Part shown: positions 7,103-10,314 of the stretch, piece by piece
Layout: every line of letters starts with the position of its first letter
Numbering within the stretch: position 1 is the first letter of the stretch
Assembly (NCBI GenBank): GCA_903934275.1
Contig: CAIZNF010000296.1
Coordinates: forward strand, 1-10,314
DNA length: 10,314 nt
From: an uncultured Nitrosomonadales bacterium
GTDB lineage: Bacteria; Pseudomonadota; Gammaproteobacteria; Burkholderiales; Gallionellaceae
Reading direction: 5' to 3'
Notes under the pieces: generated by a model
What the model saw: the letters and a program-made list of their open reading frames with translations, nothing else
The model's database searches: none
What the model was told of the DNA's origin: nothing
Translations under genes and position numbers: made by a program

Positions 7103-8266
7103 ATGAACGAATATTTGTTTACGTCGGAGTCCGTGTCCGAAGGTCATCCCGATAAAGTGGCAGATCAAATTTCCGATGCTATTGTTGACGCTATTTTGGC
7201 GCAGGACAAAAACTCGCGCGTTGCCGCTGAAACGCTGTGCAACACTGGTCTCGTGGTGCTGGCCGGCGAGATTACCACCACCGCCAATGTCGATTACATC
7301 CAGGTGGCGCGCGATACTCTCAAACGAATCGGCTACGACAACACCGAATATGGCATCGATTACAAGGGTTGTGCGGTGCTGGTGGCTTACGACAAGCAGA
7401 GCCCGGATATTGCGCAGGGTGTAAACAAGGCTTATGACGACGACATGAGCCAGGGTGCGGGCGACCAAGGGCTGATGTTTGGCTATGCCTGCAACGAAAC
7501 CGATACCTTGATGCCGCTGCCGATTCATCTGGCGCACCGTATGGTAGAGCGCCAGGCGCAGCTGCGTCGCGATGGTCGCCTGAACTGGTTGCGCCCTGAT
7601 GCTAAATCGCAGGTTACCGTCCGCTACGTGGATAGCAAGCCGCACTCCATCGACACCGTGGTGATCTCGACACAACACGCGCCAGAAATGGCGCTGGAGC
7701 AAATCCGTGAGGCGGTTATCGAGGAAATCATCAAGCCGATTTTGCCGAAGGAGCTGATCAAGGGCAGCATCAAATACTTGGTCAATCCGACCGGACGTTT
7801 TGTCGTCGGCGGCCCGCAGGGCGACTGTGGCCTGACCGGGCGCAAGATCATCGTCGATACCTATGGTGGCGCAGCGCCGCATGGCGGTGGCGCGTTCTCC
7901 GGCAAGGATCCATCCAAGGTGGATCGCTCCGCCGCTTATGCGGGCCGTTATGTGGCCAAGAACATCGTTGCTGCCGGCTTGGCCAGCAAGTGCCTGATCC
8001 AGATTTCTTATGCGATTGGCGTGGCGCATCCCACCAGTGTATGGGTCACCACTTACGGTACAGGTAAAGTAGCTGACGAGAAGATTGCGGAACTGATCAA
8101 AAAACATTTTGACCTGCGTCCTAAAGGTATCGTGCAAATGCTCGACCTGCTGCGCCCGATATACCAGAACACTGCAGCATACGGCCATTTTGGCCGCGAA
8201 GAGCCGAGCTTCACTTGGGAGAATACAGATAAGGCAGCGGTACTGCGTGCCGATGCTGGGTTGTAA
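7103..8266 (+). CDS. metK: S-adenosylmethionine synthetase MetK
   Basis: The product has 387 residues (E. coli MetK has 384) and makes S-adenosylmethionine from methionine and ATP, releasing phosphate and pyrophosphate, in the cytoplasm. Family hallmarks are [17 protein letters not shown] at the N-terminus (catalytic His15), the GAGDQG signature at 118-123, and the phosphate-binding GGGAFSGKD at 261-269 followed by [12 protein letters not shown]. The enzyme normally works as a tetramer. The ATG at 7103 gives the standard family start. It is monocistronic as far as seen, and divergent from fdxA. The 3' end is odd: its last 14 codons and stop (8222-8266) recur twice downstream with only synonymous changes, and a hairpin covers the stop codon. 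Confidence 0.98.
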   Translation: MNEYLFTSESVSEGHPDKVADQISDAIVDAILAQDKNSRVAAETLCNTGLVVLAGEITTTANVDYIQVARDTLKRIGYDNTEYGIDYKGCAVLVAYDKQSPDIAQGVNKAYDDDMSQGAGDQGLMFGYACNETDTLMPLPIHLAHRMVERQAQLRRDGRLNWLRPDAKSQVTVRYVDSKPHSIDTVVISTQHAPEMALEQIREAVIEEIIKPILPKELIKGSIKYLVNPTGRFVVGGPQGDCGLTGRKIIVDTYGGAAPHGGGAFSGKDPSKVDRSAAYAGRYVAKNIVAAGLASKCLIQISYAIGVAHPTSVWVTTYGTGKVADEKIAELIKKHFDLRPKGIVQMLDLLRPIYQNTAAYGHFGREEPSFTWENTDKAAVLRADAGL

Positions 8267-8310
8267 GCATAGCTTGCAACCCATACGCCGCAGGCGTGCT
8301 TATCTTTATT
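8258..8310 (+). terminator. Hairpins over and after the metK stop codon, possible terminator
   Basis: GGGTTGTAAGC (8258-8268) pairs with GCTTGCAACCC (8272-8282) around ATA, with one G-U pair, and includes the stop codon. A second hairpin, ACGCC-GCA-GGCGT (8285-8297), is followed by the T-rich TTATCTTTATT. This could end metK transcription, although the T-run is interrupted. It is also the first part of the repeated hairpin unit. Confidence 0.45.
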
Positions 8311-8318
8311 CGGGCGAA

Positions 8319-8365
8319 GGCTAACATCGCTTGCGATGTTAAGGTGCATAGCACCGACCGTAGCC
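8319..8365 (+). repeat. Structured spacer unit 1 after metK (two hairpins in a closing stem)
   Basis: GGCT (8319-8322) and AGCC (8362-8365) can close a junction that holds AACATCGC-TT-GCGATGTT (8323-8340) and GGTGC-ATA-GCACC (8343-8355). It is immediately followed by CAA and then the second metK tail. The same layout recurs in unit 2 with different stem sequences. The orientation given is that of the metK transcript; whether it acts as DNA or RNA is unknown. Confidence 0.6.
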
Positions 8366-8367
8366 AA

Positions 8368-8412
8368 AACACTGACAAAGCAGCTGTGCTTCGCGCAGAT
8401 GCCGGGCTGTAA
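8368..8412 (+). repeat. Second copy of the metK 3' end (14 codons plus stop)
   Basis: This 45-nt segment translates to [14 protein letters not shown] and a TAA stop, identical to the MetK C-terminus. It differs from the metK copy in 11 codons, every one synonymous. It is out of frame with metK by two and has no start codon of its own, so it is a displaced gene end, not a gene. It begins right after AGCCAA. Confidence 0.9.
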
Positions 8413-8495
8413 GCCCGCCCCGCAGGGGGGTTGCCAGTGTTTCGGCGTAGGCTAACTTGCGCAGCAAGTTAAACCGCGAAGCGGTGGCCGAAGCC
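8404..8495 (+). repeat. Structured spacer unit 2 (four hairpins)
   Basis: The hairpins in order are GGGCT-GTA-AGCCC (8404-8416, covering the tail's stop), CCCC-GCA-GGGG (8418-8428), AACTTGC-GCA-GCAAGTT (8454-8470) and ACCGC-GAA-GCGGT (8473-8485). A GGCT/AGCC pair (8450-8453 and 8492-8495) can enclose the last two. Each has a counterpart at the same place in unit 1, with changed but still paired bases. It ends in AGCCAA directly before the third metK tail. Confidence 0.65.
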
Positions 8496-8497
8496 AA

Positions 8498-8542
8498 AAT
8501 ACCGATAAGGCAGCGGTGCTGCGTGCCGATGCTGGGCTGTAA
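8498..8542 (+). repeat. Third copy of the metK 3' end
   Basis: It again encodes [14 protein letters not shown] and TAA. It differs from the metK copy at only three codons (ACA/ACC, GTA/GTG, TTG/CTG), all synonymous, and from the second copy at nine. The sequence after this copy is unlike the spacers, so it marks the outer end of the repeat series and may be the ancestral chromosomal metK end. Confidence 0.9.
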
Positions 8543-8581
8543 TTCTAATTCGCAATAAAAATATTTCTGATTAGCCACTAA

Positions 8582-8677
8582 GTTCAGCGGGTGCGAATAA
8601 AAGTGTTGGACGGGATCAAGTGGCAGTACGCTGATCCAAATAGTCATCCCACCGATGATTGGTATCTTACCGGTTAA
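8582..8677 (+). pseudogene. C-terminal remnant of an unrecognised coding sequence
   Basis: After an in-frame TAA at 8579, 31 codons are open and end KVLDGIKWQYADPN, then SHPTDDWYLTG and TAA at 8675. The composition looks protein-like and the frame ends just before a pair of TACATTTT direct repeats that resemble a transposon end. I do not recognise the family. A truncated transposase C-terminus is a guess from position only. There is no start codon with a ribosome site, apart from a GTG at 8591 without one. Confidence 0.3.
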
Positions 8678-8682
8678 GTTTT

Positions 8683-8711
8683 TACATTTTCCGATAAGAT
8701 TTGTACATTTT
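8683..8711. repeat. 21-bp-spaced TACATTTT direct repeats
   Basis: TACATTTT occurs at 8683-8690 and 8704-8711. On the minus strand this reads as two AAAATGTA boxes one to two helical turns apart, a pattern seen at the ends of Mu/Tn7/IS21-type transposons where the transposase binds repeated sites. No matching opposite end is seen nearby. Confidence 0.35.
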
Positions 8712-8732
8712 TAAATTAAAAGCAATAGGTTA

Positions 8733-8755
8733 GCGCATCATAAATTTTGATGCGC
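8733..8755. terminator. Perfect 8-bp hairpin, possible terminator
   Basis: GCGCATCA (8733-8740) and TGATGCGC (8748-8755) pair around TAAATTT. It is followed by AAAACC on the plus strand and preceded on the same strand by AT-rich sequence. It lacks a strong T-run after the stem, so termination is only possible; a short inverted repeat of a mobile element is the alternative. Confidence 0.35.
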
Positions 8756-8867
8756 AAAACCGCCTTTTTGGTTCAGGCTCGTCCGGCTTAGGTCATACAA
8801 CCATAGCCATGACCGAACGGTATATTCGATCAAGAAGGGGGGCAAAAAGTAACCCCAACAAAGTGAG

Positions 8868-8900
8868 AATTGCGGAACAACTCTCAAAATTGCGGAACAA
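8868..8900. repeat. 20-bp-period direct repeats AATTGCGGAACAA
   Basis: The 13-mer occurs exactly at 8868-8880 and 8888-8900, with a period of 20 bp. Such repeats at helical-phase spacing are typical of transposase-binding sites at Tn7-like or TniA-type transposon ends. A short basic open frame ending SIKKGGKK stops 15 nt before it (TAA at 8850) and could be the tail of a lost gene. No transposase gene is present in the window. Confidence 0.45.
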
Positions 8901-8944
8901 GTTAACAGAGTTTCATTACCACAAAACGAGTTAACTACTTGATT

Positions 8945-9005
8945 TGGTGCCGGAACCGGAATCGAACCGGTACGCACGTTTTACGGTGGCGACGGATTTT
9001 AAGTC
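8945..9005 (-). pseudogene. 3' half of tRNA-Leu(TAA): probable integration attachment site
   Basis: Read on the minus strand the segment starts GACTTAAAATCCGTCGCC (anticodon loop CTTAAAA, anticodon TAA, and the 3' side of its stem). It continues through a long class II variable region, the T-arm ACCGG-TTCGATT-CCGGT, and ends TCCGGCACCA with encoded CCA. The 5' half is absent: the bases before GACTTAAAA (CAATGACAGA) cannot form the D-arm or the anticodon stem, and no GCCGGA acceptor strand lies upstream. One base seems missing between T-stem and acceptor. Tyrosine integrases often target tRNA 3' halves from the anticodon on, leaving such a copy at the far end of the element. By geometry the intact tRNA should lie to the right, outside the window, so sequence above 9005 is probably the element. 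Confidence 0.75.
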
Positions 9006-9094
9006 TCTGTCATTGAATAATAGAAAATAATCCAGCGTACACAAGAACAATATAAACAAAGAATTACAGAGATTCTATTGTTTTCACTTATTCC

Positions 9095-9148
9095 AGTTTG
9101 TGCCTGTTTTTTGTCTCTCAGTGCCCCGCCAGTGCCCCACCAATAAAA
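9095..9148. repeat. Direct repeat copy 1 (left flank of the two-gene cassette)
   Basis: AGTTTGTGC at 9095-9103 is followed at a 25-nt offset by AGTGCCCCGCCAGTGCCCCA and then ATAAAA. The same parts with the same 25-nt offset occur at 10209-10264. The core is itself a tandem of AGTGCCCC. Between the tRNA fragment and 9095 the sequence is AT-rich with no gene I can support. Confidence 0.7.
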
Positions 9149-9179
9149 GCCGTTTTCAGGCGATTGGCGGTGATTCAGA

Positions 9180-9467
9180 TTAAGGCGCTCGGTCTATTTC
9201 CTTGTGCGTGCCTACCTTGCGAAGAATTGCGGTAGTGCCGTGAATCTCAAAACTCAGTTTGTGAGAATGGTTGCGCGTAATATGAATGGTGTAAATAGAT
9301 GGGTTTCGGTAGCAGGATAGTTTTTCAAAGCGTAGCCTTGCAGGTATAGGCTCACTTGTCAGCGATGTGGCAGCAGATGATGTTTGTGATTGAATATCAG
9401 TGGATGCTGCGCGCAGTGTTTTGGCAAATGATTTCCTGCTCATATCAACATTGCTGATACGGATCAT
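9180..9467 (-). CDS. Small basic protein, possibly RelE/ParE-like toxin
   Basis: The product has 95 residues and is basic. The N-terminal part (RKSFAKTLRAASTDIQSQ) looks helical. The C-terminal part has alternating strand-like segments (SIYTIHITRNH, KLSFEIHGTTAILRKVGTHKEID) that resemble the strand-rich end and the VGTH/VGDH close of RelE/ParE-type toxins, which cut mRNA at the ribosome or poison gyrase. This is pattern recognition without an alignment, and catalytic residues cannot be assigned. Its ATG overlaps the upstream gene's stop (ATGA at 9467-9464), so the two are translationally coupled and probably act together. An internal Met at residue 9 is an alternative start, but the overlap favours 9467. 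It lies inside the presumed tRNA-borne island. Confidence 0.7.
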   Translation of the reverse strand: MIRISNVDMSRKSFAKTLRAASTDIQSQTSSAATSLTSEPIPARLRFEKLSCYRNPSIYTIHITRNHSHKLSFEIHGTTAILRKVGTHKEIDRAP

Positions 9468-9976
9468 TCGCTCAACAGTCTATCAAATATCGCTTTTATT
9501 TCTTCTGGTGTTGACCCGACCATGGATGGATCGCTAACGTGCGGAACTGCATCTATATCATGCTCCCCGATATTCCAGCGCAGGGTATTGATAGCGTTTT
9601 GCAGGTCGGCGGCTTGCGCGATGGCTTCGGTGTAGGCGGATTCTATGCCGTCATCTTCGGTTAATTGATTATCGTTTCGGCCATACTGTCGCTTGGCCAT
9701 CAACAGGTCATACAATGCTTCAACTGTTTGCTGCGCAGTTTCCAACGCATCATGCAAGCTATTGTCCGGGTCGATCACTCCGACAACCTGAGCTAATCCA
9801 GCATTGGCTTTAACGGCAAAATTGGCATCAGCGCGAAGGTGGCAGGTAAGTCGCTCAAGCCATGCAAGCGTGCCTTCAATAGCGCGCAACAACTCAAGGC
9901 TGCGAGCCGTTTCAGCCTGCACGTCTGCGGTAAAATTGCGCAGTTCGGCACGTTCAAAATTAAGTGTGGTAATCAT
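9464..9976 (-). CDS. Helical acidic protein of unknown function, first gene of a coupled pair
   Basis: The product has 170 residues from the ATG at 9976 (MITTLNFERAELRN). A TTG at 10012 would add 12 residues; neither start has a clear ribosome site. The protein is mostly predicted helical, with heptad-like runs such as ETARSLELLRAIEGTLAWL and ALETAQQTVEALYDLL, and an acidic C-terminus ending STPEEIKAIFDRLLSE. I see no membrane segment or signal peptide and do not recognise the family. It shares an ATGA overlap with the following RelE/ParE-like gene, so an antitoxin or partner role is plausible, although it is longer than most type II antitoxins. A perfect palindrome about 90 nt upstream could be its operator. 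Confidence 0.7.
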   Translation of the reverse strand: MITTLNFERAELRNFTADVQAETARSLELLRAIEGTLAWLERLTCHLRADANFAVKANAGLAQVVGVIDPDNSLHDALETAQQTVEALYDLLMAKRQYGRNDNQLTEDDGIESAYTEAIAQAADLQNAINTLRWNIGEHDIDAVPHVSDPSMVGSTPEEIKAIFDRLLSE

Positions 9977-10068
9977 GCGTGCATCGTATATCAATGATGG
10001 GTTTGGAAGCAACCATTACTTCGACAGCCCACGTCATTGCGAGTGCCCCCCGAAATGGCTACCTTCCA

Positions 10069-10088
10069 GTACTACATTTTTGTAGTAC
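10069..10088. promoter_or_regulatory. Perfect palindrome upstream of the two-gene operon, candidate operator
   Basis: GTACTACA (10069-10076) and TGTAGTAC (10081-10088) flank TTTT. It lies about 93 nt upstream of the 9976 start. A further half-site GTAGTA lies at 10136-10141. Autorepressed operons of toxin-antitoxin type usually have such palindromes at their promoters. It could also be a simple hairpin. Apart from this, 10013-10208 holds only fragments resembling a dispersed CGTCATTGCGAG repeat (10033-10044). Confidence 0.45.
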
Positions 10089-10208
10089 GCATCAATGCTT
10101 TTAAGGAGCTGTTGGCAAGCTATTTTGGAAAAATGGTAGTATCAACGACGGATTGCTTTGCAAAAATTTGTGGCATGTGATTGGCTCCCGATTCGGAATA
10201 GTGCTTGT

Positions 10209-10264
10209 AGTTTGTGCAGCTTTACTTTTCGGTAGTGCCCCACCAGTGTCCCACTAAATAAAAA
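10209..10264. repeat. Direct repeat copy 2 (right flank of the two-gene cassette)
   Basis: AGTTTGTGC at 10209-10217 and AGTGCCCCACCAGTGTCCCA from 10234, then ATAAAA, match copy 1 at 9095-9148 in order and spacing. The distance between copies is 1,114 bp, and the intervening DNA is exactly the two-gene operon with its upstream region. Confidence 0.7.
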
Positions 10265-10281
10265 GATCACTCCGAAGAGTG
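10256..10281 (-). terminator. Rho-independent terminator with UUCG tetraloop, minus strand
   Basis: On the minus strand CACTC-TTCG-GAGTG (10281-10268) forms a 5-bp hairpin closed by a C-G pair around the very stable TTCG loop, followed by ATCTTTTTATTT. It should end the transcript of a minus-strand gene lying to the right of the window. The T-run overlaps the end of direct repeat copy 2. Confidence 0.6.
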
Positions 10282-10314
10282 GCCTATATGTTGTTGCTGA
10301 CCGAAAATTGACCC

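Noticed and set aside
7013..8284. A 423-codon open frame on the minus strand across metK
   Set aside because: It is the antisense of a certain metK gene, has no ribosome site, and its length follows from the codon bias of metK.
8319..8495. Integron attC sites (GGCTAAC ... GTTAA resembles RYYYAAC ... GTTRRRY)
   Set aside because: The hairpins are only 17-18 nt, perfectly paired with no extrahelical bases, the outer box fails the consensus at one position, and no integron integrase is present.
8222..8542. A CRISPR-like repeat array after metK
   Set aside because: Repeats are the metK coding tail, differ from each other, and the spacers are homologous to one another rather than unique.
8267..8542. 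Stop-codon readthrough giving a longer MetK
   Set aside because: Several stops follow in the metK frame, and copy 2 is out of frame by two.
8339..8647. A 102-codon minus-strand open frame over the metK-tail repeats
   Set aside because: It reads the antisense of the tail copies and hairpins, with no ribosome site and no recognisable domain.
8738..8977. A 79-codon minus-strand open frame beginning MRTGSIPVPAPN
   Set aside because: The N-terminus is the translation of the tRNA-Leu T-arm and 3' end, a familiar spurious ORF.
8945..9005. A functional tRNA-Leu gene
   Set aside because: The D-arm, 5' acceptor strand and 5' anticodon stem are missing, and one base is lost near the T-stem.
10033..10159. 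Complete CGTCATTGCGAG ... GCAATCC dispersed repeat in the intergenic region
   Set aside because: Only short fragments match (CGTCATTGCGAG and GGATTGCTTTGC) and they do not form a clear paired element.

Overview
This window reads as chromosomal DNA from a betaproteobacterium, most plausibly of the Nitrosomonadales/Gallionella type. That placement is inferred from the form of the SodB N-terminus, the seven-iron ferredoxin, MetK, and the roughly 900-residue AddB-like protein. No database search was possible.

The left two thirds is a minus-strand housekeeping block. In transcription order it runs fdxA (6960-6637), addB (6631-3899), addA (3747-367), then the start of sodB (85-1, cut by the window edge). 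fdxA and addB are 5 nt apart. addB and addA are separated by 151 nt that hold a large palindromic repeat. AddA and AddB together form the helicase-nuclease that resects DNA double-strand breaks for RecA. Both proteins contain several in-frame segments encoded by dispersed palindromic repeats (CCCTCTCCC-type and GAGCCTGTCGAAGG-type). metK (7103-8266, plus strand) is divergent from fdxA. Each of the two genes has an extended -10 promoter in the 142-nt gap.

The most unusual region lies just downstream of metK. The last 14 codons plus stop of metK recur twice more (8368-8412 and 8498-8542). All differences among the three copies are synonymous. The copies are separated by two related spacers that fold into the same series of small hairpins, with different stem sequences but preserved pairing. 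This suggests repeated insertion or recombination at the metK 3' end by a small structured element.

From 8543 to about 8940 there is no intact gene. This stretch holds a short C-terminal-like coding remnant, two pairs of about 20-bp-spaced direct repeats resembling transposon ends, and a hairpin. At 8945-9005 (minus) lies the 3' half of a tRNA-Leu(TAA), a classic island attachment scar. The sequence to its right is therefore probably an integrated accessory element. That part carries a translationally coupled two-gene minus-strand operon: a helical acidic protein, then a small basic RelE/ParE-like protein (a candidate toxin-antitoxin pair). The operon is bracketed by about 54-bp imperfect direct repeats (9095-9148 and 10209-10264), has a perfect palindrome upstream, and a minus-strand terminator from a further upstream gene sits at the window edge.
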